Assembly: GCF_003464595.1 (NCBI RefSeq)
Contig: NZ_QRZF01000003.1
Location: 248,001-312,000 of the forward strand
Length of the DNA stretch: 64,000 nucleotides
Direction of reading: 5' to 3'
From: Bacteroides intestinalis
Lineage (GTDB): Bacteria > Bacteroidota > Bacteroidia > Bacteroidales > Bacteroidaceae
Shown: positions 53,699 through 61,941 of the stretch, piece by piece
How the letters are laid out: each line of letters opens with the position of its first letter
Position numbering within the stretch: position 1 is the stretch's first letter
Made by a program: the position numbers and the translations under genes
Notes under the pieces: model-generated
What the model was told of the DNA's origin: nothing
Databases searched by the model: none
The model's input: only the letters and a program-made list of their open reading frames with translations

Positions 53699-55141
53699 AT
53701 GAAATTAATTAAAAAAACAATAATACCAGCAGTTGCTCTTTTTAGTTTGTCATTGACCGGATGTTCTGGTTTCTTGGATACCACTCCTCATGATTCTCTA
53801 AATAGCGACAATGCACTAGAGTCTATACAAGACTTTGATAATACGACCAATAGTGTATATGAATCAATTCGGTCGGCATCTTATACTACAGAATTTATGT
53901 TGATGGTGCCGGATGTTATGTCTGATAATCTAACGTTGAATCGTGATGGACGCTTGATTTACAATGAGTTTGCCGATTTTAAATTTTATGCCGACACATA
54001 TGGAGTGACAGGAATGTGGTCTGCTGCTTATAATGGTATTTTAGGTGCTAATGAAGTTATTACCCGTCTGGATGGCATGGAAACAGCTGAAGCAGACAAA
54101 AAATTAGCTGCCAACCTACTGGCCGAATGTCTTGCTTTACGTGGCATGATACATTTTGACTTGGTACGTTTATATGGTAGAAACTATCAGCAAGCTTCTG
54201 ATAGCGATTTAGGAGTTACCTATAAAAAAGATACGGAAACCACTTTTCCGGCACGTAATACTGTGAAAGAAGTATATACATGGCTGGTGGAAGATTTGGA
54301 AAGAGCAAAAGGGTTGATGACTGATGATTATAATACTAAAATCAATTATCGATTGAATAAGAAATCTGTTTGTGCTATCCTGGCGCGCGTGTATCTGACG
54401 ATGGGTGAGAATCAATTGGCTGTAACAAATGCAACAGCGGCTATTGCAGGTGATGGTTCTGATATGGCAGATACTCAAGGTTTCAGTAAAGTATATACTA
54501 CCAGTATGGCAGTTCCTGAAGTCTTATTCCGCATAGCACTTAAATCAGATGATGGAATTTTGCCTGGTAACAGCTGGGGACAGGGTGCTACAACCAGTTA
54601 TGTAGGTAATTATTCTGTTTCTTGCGGATTAAGAGAACTGTATTCAACAACTGACTGTCGTAATTCTGTTATCAAAATGGTTACCAGCGAAAGTGGTGAT
54701 TGTAATATGGTATGGAAGTGGGCTAATGGTGGTGCTTCTGCCGGTCTGGTTGATATTCCTCTTATACGTACTGCAGAAATGTACTTGGCCCGTGCAGAAG
54801 CTAATTACAATTTGAAGCAATATGCTCCTGCTTTGGCAGACTTGAATATTGTACGCTCAAAACGTTATTCAGATTATGAAGAAGGTAATGAAAGTGGTGA
54901 GAGCCTGGAAAAAGCAATCCAATTACAAAGACGTTTAGAATTGGCATTTGAGGGGCACCGCTTCTTTGACCTGAAACGTAGACATGAAGATGTAGAACGT
55001 GACGGTTTAGGTTTCCTAGCAGATGGTACTGGTGCTCCCGCTGGTGCTCAGGAAGTATCAGCTGATAGTCCTTACTATCTCTTACCTATTCCACAAAGTG
55101 AAATAGATGCTAATGAGAATATGGTTCAAAACAAGTATTAA
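53699..55141 (+). CDS. SusD/RagB-family lipoprotein, cassette 5
   Basis: A 480-residue lipoprotein, the shortest SusD here, with lipid cysteine at residue 22 (SLTGCSGFLDTTPHD). It has the classical FLDTTPHDSL start, a mid-region FARNTVKEVY-like helix pair, PLIRTAEMYLARAEANYN and LQRRLELAFEGHRFFDLKRR near the end. These match the common RagB/SusD pattern rather than the WGEG form of cassettes 2, 3, 4 and 6. It partners the preceding SusC with a 31-bp gap. Confidence 0.92.
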   Translation: MKLIKKTIIPAVALFSLSLTGCSGFLDTTPHDSLNSDNALESIQDFDNTTNSVYESIRSASYTTEFMLMVPDVMSDNLTLNRDGRLIYNEFADFKFYADTYGVTGMWSAAYNGILGANEVITRLDGMETAEADKKLAANLLAECLALRGMIHFDLVRLYGRNYQQASDSDLGVTYKKDTETTFPARNTVKEVYTWLVEDLERAKGLMTDDYNTKINYRLNKKSVCAILARVYLTMGENQLAVTNATAAIAGDGSDMADTQGFSKVYTTSMAVPEVLFRIALKSDDGILPGNSWGQGATTSYVGNYSVSCGLRELYSTTDCRNSVIKMVTSESGDCNMVWKWANGGASAGLVDIPLIRTAEMYLARAEANYNLKQYAPALADLNIVRSKRYSDYEEGNESGESLEKAIQLQRRLELAFEGHRFFDLKRRHEDVERDGLGFLADGTGAPAGAQEVSADSPYYLLPIPQSEIDANENMVQNKY

Positions 55142-55160
55142 TTTCTAAAAACGGAAACAA

Positions 55161-56045
55161 ATGAAAAAATTGACATATTTAATATTGGCTGCCGGATTGT
55201 TGTTTGCTTTTGCCGCATGCGATGATAACGAACCGCAATCGTTCAGAGCGGCAGACTCTAATGCAAGCTTTCCGACTACGACAGCTTCTGTAGACGAGAA
55301 TGCTACCGAACCGCTCGAAATTCCCCTTGCTTTAGCAGGGATTAAAGGCAGTGGAAAGGTAATAGTAACCCTTACGGCTTCTTCTGAAGGAGAAAGTAAT
55401 CCAGCTATTGAAGGGACTGACTTTGTTATTGAAAACAAAGAAATAGTTTTCGAAGATGGTTGTGGAATACAAAATGTAATTGTACGACCGATAGATAATG
55501 ATATTTTTACCGGAAAGAAAACTTTCAGAATTATAATCTCAGCAACATCTCCTAAATTATTGGAATCTGCACAGAATAGTGTTCTTGTTACGATTGTCGA
55601 TGATGAACATCCATGGGCAGCTATAATCGGAACCCATAATATGACCGGTATTTCTGCTTTCGATGAAGTTACTCCGGTTAGTGTTCCGGCTTTAATTACT
55701 GCTTCTGATGAAGATACTAACGTATTGAATGTGGACTTTGGTTATGGAACTCTTGCAAAGATGAGTGTGGAAGAAGTTGATGGTGAAATTGTAGTTACAA
55801 TGAAAGATAACCAATACATAGGTCCGATGCCTAAACCTACAGGTGCATGGAATCGGTACTTCAGAGCTACCCACGTAGAAGGCGAAGACTTGTATACCAT
55901 GGGGGCTTTAGTCGGAATCTTTGATAATGGAGTGATCACATTTGAATATGGATTTGGATTCCAGGCAATTCATCCGACCACAGGTGCATCTGGTGGCTTC
56001 TTTACCTTACTAATGGATGGCGTTATATCTACGAAAGTAAATTAA
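55161..56045 (+). CDS. SusE/F-position lipoprotein with Calx-beta-like domain, cassette 5
   Basis: A 294-residue lipoprotein (lipid cysteine at 20, FAFAACDDNEPQS). Residues about 35-145 form a convincing Calx-beta-like domain (ENKEIVFEDGCGIQNVIV, IDNDIFTGKKTFRI, LVTIVDDE). The C-terminal half (WAAIIGTHNMTGISAFDE onward) is a lipocalin-like or unknown beta domain comparable to that of cassette 0. It lies 19 bp after susD and ends the cassette-5 operon before a strong terminator. Confidence 0.78.
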   Translation: MKKLTYLILAAGLLFAFAACDDNEPQSFRAADSNASFPTTTASVDENATEPLEIPLALAGIKGSGKVIVTLTASSEGESNPAIEGTDFVIENKEIVFEDGCGIQNVIVRPIDNDIFTGKKTFRIIISATSPKLLESAQNSVLVTIVDDEHPWAAIIGTHNMTGISAFDEVTPVSVPALITASDEDTNVLNVDFGYGTLAKMSVEEVDGEIVVTMKDNQYIGPMPKPTGAWNRYFRATHVEGEDLYTMGALVGIFDNGVITFEYGFGFQAIHPTTGASGGFFTLLMDGVISTKVN

Positions 56046-56065
56046 ATCCTTCCCTATAGTCATTT

Positions 56066-56102
56066 AAAATAAGGTCACCTATTGTTAGGGTGACCTTATT
56101 TT
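56066..56102 (+). terminator. Terminator between cassette-5 lipoprotein and M6-like protease
   Basis: A perfect 14-bp stem (AAAATAAGGTCACC at 56066-56079 with 56089-56102) ends in TTTT. It shows that the protease gene starts after 56102; the ATG at 56119 is therefore chosen. Confidence 0.85.
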
Positions 56103-56118
56103 GTTTAAAATCAATGAT

Positions 56119-57909
56119 ATGATAAAGAAAAGATTACTCTTGATTTGTTTCTGGTGCAACATCTTCTGCTGGATGTATGCTGCTCCTTTTAGCTTTCTTG
56201 AAACAACAGTTACTCAACCTGATGGAAGTCAATTAACGCTATACGCTTCAGGGGATGAGTTTTACCATTGGGTGCATGACAAAGATGGTTATACTGTATT
56301 GCAAGGAGAAGATGGTTACTGCTATTATGCCGAAAAAAATGATATGGGAGAATTGATTCCTTCACCGTTTTTAGTAGGAAAAACATCGATAACTGATACG
56401 AAGCTCAAACCTTGGTTGAAAATTTCCAAAGAAAAATATGATGTTCGTCGTGAACGTTTGCAACCTTTATCACGGACAAGGGGAATGTTTCAACCTCAAT
56501 ACGCTTCTCATAAAAAACCTCTGAATAATATTGTAATATTTATATCTTTTCAGGATGCTACTACTTTCTCAAAAAAGAGAAGTGTATACGACAGTCGTTT
56601 TAACAGTACTACCTCTTCTACAGGTTCTCTTAAAGATTATTACTTAGAAGTTTCTTATGATAATTTGACTATCCAGTCTCATTTCTTTCCACATGCTGAT
56701 TTAGAAGCTAATAATGTAGGATATGTAGATTTTCATAACAGAGGTTTCTACCGGGCTTATAATGCAACGACTAATCCGGATGGATATAAAACTAGTGAAG
56801 AGTCTACAATGAGAGAACATAATCTTGTTCAGAATGCAGTTGATGCAATGAGAAGTATTATTGAACAAGAGTTTACTCCAGATGAAATAGATAATGATAA
56901 TGACGGATATGTTGATAATATCTGTTTTGTTATTCAGGGAAATAGTGACGGATGGAGTGATCTATTATGGGCACATCGTTGGTCACTTTATACAAAAGAA
57001 TGCTATATACATGGCAAGCGTGTAATGGATTATGTTTTTCAACCGGAAAACCAAGTAACCGTTAATACCCTCTGCCATGAAATGTTTCATGCCTTAGGGG
57101 CTCCGGACTTATATCATTATAGTGAAGAAAGTAAAAGTCTAGACCCTGTTGGTGCTTGGGATTTAATGAATAGTGGCTGGTGCCATATGGGAGCCTACAT
57201 GAAGTGGATGTATGCAGGTAAAAGTTGGATTACTGAAATTCCGGAAATTACGACTACCGGTAGATATTCATTAGTTCCCCTTTCTCAAGGTCCGGATAAC
57301 TCTTGTTACAAAATAAATTCATCCAATGCGAATGAATACTATGTTTTGGAATATAGAAAGAAAGAAGGAAAATACGAAAAGAACATTCCAAGATCCGGTT
57401 TATTAATTTATAGAATCAATACAACTGTATCTAATGGTAACCGGAATGGTCCTCCTGATGAGGTCTATATCTATCGCCCTTATGGTTCCTTAGTTGAAAA
57501 TGGTTTTCTAGATGAAGCTGCTTATCAAACAAACGCTGGAGCAGTTATGACGGATAAAACTTATCCGAAACCTTTCTTATCTGATGATAGTGATGGAGGA
57601 TTACGTATCACAAACTTAGTTGTTGAGAATGATAAACTTAGTTTTGATATTAATATCACTACTACAGGTGTTGAATCAGAACAAGAAACAAGTTCTTTCA
57701 AAATATATCTGGAAAGCAAAACGTTAATAATTCATTCCAATGAGTTAATTAAGGATATCGTTATTACAGACCTCTCTGGAAGAGGTGTTATGAAATGGGA
57801 TAATATAACTCAACCAATATCATTGCAACAGCTTTCTTCTGGAGTCTATATTGTTTCTGTTACTTTAGCTAATGATACGACGTATCAACAAAAAATCATT
57901 TTAAAATAA
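56119..57909 (+). CDS. M6-like secreted metalloprotease, cassette 5
   Basis: A 596-residue protease. After a signal peptide (about 1-22) and a propeptide-like region (to about 125), the catalytic domain has a calcium-binding-like DNDNDGYVDN at 258-267, the zinc motif HEMFHALGAPD at 320-330 (H320, E321, H324, D330) and WDLMNSG at 347-353, as in M6 immune-inhibitor-A-type peptidases. The last about 70 residues form a T9SS type A sorting-like tail (IVITDLSGRGVM, LSSGVYIVSVTLA). It likely cleaves extracellular proteins for cassette 5. It shares a transcript with the next gene (7-bp gap). Confidence 0.87.
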   Translation: MIKKRLLLICFWCNIFCWMYAAPFSFLETTVTQPDGSQLTLYASGDEFYHWVHDKDGYTVLQGEDGYCYYAEKNDMGELIPSPFLVGKTSITDTKLKPWLKISKEKYDVRRERLQPLSRTRGMFQPQYASHKKPLNNIVIFISFQDATTFSKKRSVYDSRFNSTTSSTGSLKDYYLEVSYDNLTIQSHFFPHADLEANNVGYVDFHNRGFYRAYNATTNPDGYKTSEESTMREHNLVQNAVDAMRSIIEQEFTPDEIDNDNDGYVDNICFVIQGNSDGWSDLLWAHRWSLYTKECYIHGKRVMDYVFQPENQVTVNTLCHEMFHALGAPDLYHYSEESKSLDPVGAWDLMNSGWCHMGAYMKWMYAGKSWITEIPEITTTGRYSLVPLSQGPDNSCYKINSSNANEYYVLEYRKKEGKYEKNIPRSGLLIYRINTTVSNGNRNGPPDEVYIYRPYGSLVENGFLDEAAYQTNAGAVMTDKTYPKPFLSDDSDGGLRITNLVVENDKLSFDINITTTGVESEQETSSFKIYLESKTLIIHSNELIKDIVITDLSGRGVMKWDNITQPISLQQLSSGVYIVSVTLANDTTYQQKIILK

Positions 57910-57916
57910 TAATAGT

Positions 57917-58561
57917 ATGGCGTCTATTTCTAATAAGATAATTGTATTGTGCTGCTGCTTTGTAAGCACTACTTTTGTTTGGGGGCAAAATGGTAAACAT
58001 TTTGTTTTTCCCGAATATCAAGAAGGGCAGATTGTTTATAAAAACAAGAAAGTTAACAAAGTAGAGTTGAATTATAACAAGGCAACTGAAGAAATGGTCT
58101 ATACTGGTTCTGACGGTAAGAAAATGGCTCTTCATCCTATTGACCAAATTGATACTATCTATTTTGAAAAGAGGAGTTTTATTCCTTCAGGAAATAGTTT
58201 TGAAGAAGTTTTATTGTCAGGAAAGTATCCTTTGTATGCATCCTATCACTGTCGTTTGAGTATTGGTGCTCAAAATATTGGTTATGGTAGTTCTTCTACA
58301 ACGGCTATTGATAATATTTCCTCTCTTAATACGGGTGGAGAAATGTATCAGTTGAAATTACCAGAAAATTATAAAGTGGAACCATATACTATATACACCA
58401 TAGAAATAAATGGAAAACGTGAGCGTTTTAGGAGAATAAAAGAAGTTATAAAAATATTCCCTGAACGAAAGAAAGAAATCATGAATTTTCAGAAAAAGAA
58501 TAAGTTGAAGAATGATAACGAGGGGATTATCCAGTTAATTCAATATATTTCTTCTCTGTGA
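57917..58561 (+). CDS. Secreted protein of unknown function next to M6-like protease
   Basis: I do not recognise this 214-residue protein. It has a signal peptide (about residues 1-22, IIVLCCCFVSTTFVWGQ) and no lipobox at the right distance. The mature part is basic and beta-rich at the start (GQIVYKNKKVNKVELNY) and helical and Lys/Glu-rich at the end (FPERKKEIMNFQKKN). It follows the protease by 7 bp, so it may be an inhibitor, chaperone or substrate-binding partner of the protease. That is guesswork from position only. Confidence 0.6.
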   Translation: MASISNKIIVLCCCFVSTTFVWGQNGKHFVFPEYQEGQIVYKNKKVNKVELNYNKATEEMVYTGSDGKKMALHPIDQIDTIYFEKRSFIPSGNSFEEVLLSGKYPLYASYHCRLSIGAQNIGYGSSSTTAIDNISSLNTGGEMYQLKLPENYKVEPYTIYTIEINGKRERFRRIKEVIKIFPERKKEIMNFQKKNKLKNDNEGIIQLIQYISSL

Positions 58562-58617
58562 TTTAGTTGGTTCTGATAGAAATAGTGGACTTTACAATAA
58601 ATAAATTATACATAAAG

Positions 58618-58656
58618 CGGGAGGCATATTCTAAATGATATGCTTCCCGTTTTTGT
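58618..58656 (+). terminator. Terminator after cassette 5
   Basis: CGGGAGGCATAT (58618-58629) pairs with ATATGCTTCCCG (58638-58649) with one G-U and is followed by TTTTTGTTTT. Confidence 0.85.
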
Positions 58657-58712
58657 TTTGGATTACAGCTATATAGATAATTATTTTCCAACAATATGCT
58701 ATATAAAAGACT

Positions 58713-58933
58713 TTTAGTTGTAATTTAATAATGCAAATCACAATTAAATATCTATTTATATGTCTAATAATTAGTAAGTTAGATTTATTATTAGGATATA
58801 TGTGGTAGATCATTATGATAATTATATTAATATATATGTCTTATAATCAATACAATAGTATATGCAAATATTCGATTTATGGGTTCTTCTCGTTTTGGTA
58901 AATCGCTTATAATTAGATTAATAGCTATATTGT
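58713..58933 (+). repeat. Conserved leader of silent cassette 6
   Basis: GGTAGATC (58804-58811) lies 130 bp before site S6, and TTTAGTTGTAATT sits at the 221-bp position where other cassettes have ATAGTACTAATT. TATATATGTCTTATAATCA corresponds to the motif in cassettes 3 and 4. Confidence 0.5.
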
Positions 58934-58968
58934 AGTCCTGCGAAGACTTTGCAGATTTCGTACATTGG
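58934..58968 (+). repeat. Inversion site S6
   Basis: Begins AGTCCTGCGAAGACTTTGCA and ends TCGTACATTGG. It differs from S0 at only one base (C for T at position 4), the closest match of all silent sites; the ATG CAA GCA CAA GAA GTG codons after it are also shared. Confidence 0.88.
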
Positions 58969-61921
58969 AATGCAAGCACAAGAAGTGGGTATTAAACCTA
59001 CTGTGAAGGTTATTATGAAGTCTGATGCTGAGATGCTTGACGAAGTAATGGTGGTTGCTTATGGTACCGCAAAAAAATCTCAGTTTACGGGATCTGCTTC
59101 TACTATTAAAGCGGATAAAATAGCAGAGCGTCAGGTTTCCAATATATCGAATGCACTTTCGGGACAGGTAGCCGGTGTACAGACTACAAGTGGCAATGGA
59201 CAGCCGGGTACAGGCTCTACTGTACGTATTCGTGGTGTTGGTTCTTTGTCTGCAAGTAACAATCCGTTGTATGTAGTGGATGGCGTTCCTTATGATGGTG
59301 ATATTTCAGCTATCAACTCACAGGATATTGAGAGCTTGACGGTATTAAAGGATGCTGCTTCTAATGCATTGTATGGTGCACGTGGTGCCAATGGTGTAAT
59401 CTTGGTGACTACCAAAAAAGGAGCTACAGGAAAAGCAACTGTAAATCTGGATGCTAAGTGGGGTACTAACCGTCGCGGTGTGTCTAACTATGATGTTATG
59501 ACTTCTTCTCAGGAATATGTGGAGAACTACTACACTGCAATGTTGAATGGCTATGCTGGTGGAGATCCCAATAGAGTATTGTCTAATGGAATGACTGGTA
59601 ATCAGTATATTAATTCATTACTGTTTTCTAAGGATGGTTTGGGATACCCTGTTTACACAGTACCTAATGGTGAGGGATATATAGGTGTAGACGGTAAGCT
59701 TAATCCGAATGCCACACTGGGTCGGGTGTATGGAGATTACTATATTACTCCTGATAACTGGGAAAAAGAATTGCTTGATAATGGCAACTTGCGTCAGGAA
59801 TATAACGTAAATATTAGCGGTTCTACTGAAAAAATGAACTATTATATGTCAGCCGGTTATTTGGATGACAGCGGTCTTATTCCAGGTTCATCATTCTCAC
59901 GCCTTTCATTCCGCCTGAAAGCTGATTATCAAGTGAAAGAATGGTTAAAAGTAGGTGCGAATGTTGCTTACTCTAATATTGTGAGTCGTTATCCTGATGA
60001 ACAAACTACTTCCGGAAGTTCTACTAACTTATTTTATATAACTAATAACATTGCTCCTATCTACCCTTTGTATATCCGCAATGCGGATGGAAGCATCAAG
60101 AAAGACTCTCGCGGCTTTACGATGTATGATTATGGTAATGGTATGTATACAGATGGTACTACTGCATTGAATCGTCCGTTCCTTTCTCAATCTAATCCGG
60201 CATCTGCTTTGCAGTTGGATAAGAATGAGTATAATATGGATATCTTGAGTGGACGTGCTTTTGTAGAAGTATCTATTATTGAAGGATTGAAAGCAACTGC
60301 TAATTGGGGTATGGATCTGGATAATACGCGTTACAATGAATTGATCAATCCTTACTATGGACAGTATGCTGGTAATACCGGTGGTGTAGTAGGCGTTTCT
60401 CACAGTCGTGTATTCAGTATTAACCAACAGTATTTATTGACTTATAAGAAGAACTTCGGTGATCATAACATTGATTTACTGGCCGGTTTTGAATCTTATG
60501 ATTATAAAAATCAATCATTGTCCGGTAGCAAACAAAAAGTCTACAACCCGACTATTGTAGAATTGAATAATGCTATTAATACTCCGAGTACAAACTCCAG
60601 TACTGCTAATTATGCTACAGCAGGTTTCTTGTTCCGTGCTCAATATGACTATCTGGAAAAATACTTTGCAAGTGCTTCTTTCCGTCGCGATGCTTCTTCA
60701 CGTTTCCATCCGGATAACCGCTGGGGTAACTTCTGGTCTGTCGGTTTAGGTTGGCTAATGAACAAAGAATCATTCCTGCAGAATGTATCTTGGATTGATA
60801 TGTTGAAGTTCAAAATCAGTTATGGTGCACAGGGTAATGACAATATTGGTAATTACTATGCTTATCTGGATCAATATACGGTTTCTAACAGTAATAATGA
60901 TTTTGCCTTGGCTCTTTCTTATAAAGGTAATAAAGATATCACTTGGGAAACTTCTCACAGTTTCAATACAGGCTTTGACTTCGAGTTTTTTAAAGGACGT
61001 TTGAGCGGTACTGTTGAATACTTCAGTCGTAAAACTACCGATATGTTGTACAATAAGCCAATGAACGCTTCTGCCGGTTATGCCAGTATTCCAATGAATG
61101 TGGGTTCTATGACTAATAAAGGTGTTGAGTTAGATTTGAACGGATTATTGATTGATACAAATGATTTGACCTGGCGCTTGAATTTTAACTTGACTCATTT
61201 CAAAAACACCATTAATGAATTGGATCCTTCATTGAATGGTGAGATGATCAGTGGTAGCTATATTTATCGTGAGGGTGAATCCAGATATCAATTCTATCTG
61301 CGTAAGTATGCAGGTGTAGATGAAAATGGAGTTGCGCAATACTACAAGGATATTACGGATGCGGAAGGCAATGTAACCGGACAAGAAAAAACTACGGATG
61401 CTCCGAATGCTACCCGTTATGCAACCGGCGATATTTTGCCGAAAGTATATGGTGGTTTCGGAACGAGCTTGAATGCGTATGGATTTGATTTCTCTATCTC
61501 TTTTGCTTATCAGCTGGGTGGACGCATGTACGACAATGGCTATGCATCTTTGATGAATTCAGGTACCGATCCTGGTCAAAACTGGCATAAGGATATCTTG
61601 AAAGCTTGGACTGCTGATAATAAAGGCTCTAATATTCCTCGTTTGAGTGCAACGGACCAGTATGCCAACTATTTGTCTGATCGTTTCCTTACTAAGTCTG
61701 ACTATTTGAGTATCAATAGCATAACTGTGGGATATACTTTGCCAAAAAGCTGGGTGCGTTCATTGAACATTAGTTCATTGCGTGTTTATATGTCAGCTGA
61801 CAATGTTGCTCTGTTCAGTAAGCGTAAAGGTTTCGACCCTCGTCAGAGCTATACAACTGCCAGTGCAGACGTATATTCTCCTATCCGTGCTATTTCGGGT
61901 GGTTTATCACTTTCATTTTAA
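58934..61921 (+). CDS. Silent SusC-family transporter, cassette 6 (5' end missing)
   Basis: 995 residues are coded from SPAKTLQISYIGMQAQEVGIK (1,062 with the head). It has EMLDEVMVVAYGTAKKSQFTG, plug motif DIESLTVLKDAASNALYGARG and barrel end ISGGLSLSF. It is closest to cassette 2 (ERQVSNISNALSGQVAGVQT against ERRQVSNISNALSG-type wording there) and shares the RRDASSRFHPDNRWGNFWS segment. It lacks promoter, start codon and leader peptide. The distance to S0 is about 40.8 kb, so activation would require inverting that much DNA or stepwise inversions. Confidence 0.9.
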   Translation, partial: SPAKTLQISYIGMQAQEVGIKPTVKVIMKSDAEMLDEVMVVAYGTAKKSQFTGSASTIKADKIAERQVSNISNALSGQVAGVQTTSGNGQPGTGSTVRIRGVGSLSASNNPLYVVDGVPYDGDISAINSQDIESLTVLKDAASNALYGARGANGVILVTTKKGATGKATVNLDAKWGTNRRGVSNYDVMTSSQEYVENYYTAMLNGYAGGDPNRVLSNGMTGNQYINSLLFSKDGLGYPVYTVPNGEGYIGVDGKLNPNATLGRVYGDYYITPDNWEKELLDNGNLRQEYNVNISGSTEKMNYYMSAGYLDDSGLIPGSSFSRLSFRLKADYQVKEWLKVGANVAYSNIVSRYPDEQTTSGSSTNLFYITNNIAPIYPLYIRNADGSIKKDSRGFTMYDYGNGMYTDGTTALNRPFLSQSNPASALQLDKNEYNMDILSGRAFVEVSIIEGLKATANWGMDLDNTRYNELINPYYGQYAGNTGGVVGVSHSRVFSINQQYLLTYKKNFGDHNIDLLAGFESYDYKNQSLSGSKQKVYNPTIVELNNAINTPSTNSSTANYATAGFLFRAQYDYLEKYFASASFRRDASSRFHPDNRWGNFWSVGLGWLMNKESFLQNVSWIDMLKFKISYGAQGNDNIGNYYAYLDQYTVSNSNNDFALALSYKGNKDITWETSHSFNTGFDFEFFKGRLSGTVEYFSRKTTDMLYNKPMNASAGYASIPMNVGSMTNKGVELDLNGLLIDTNDLTWRLNFNLTHFKNTINELDPSLNGEMISGSYIYREGESRYQFYLRKYAGVDENGVAQYYKDITDAEGNVTGQEKTTDAPNATRYATGDILPKVYGGFGTSLNAYGFDFSISFAYQLGGRMYDNGYASLMNSGTDPGQNWHKDILKAWTADNKGSNIPRLSATDQYANYLSDRFLTKSDYLSINSITVGYTLPKSWVRSLNISSLRVYMSADNVALFSKRKGFDPRQSYTTASADVYSPIRAISGGLSLSF

Positions 61922-61941
61922 TCTAAAACAAATATAGAATT

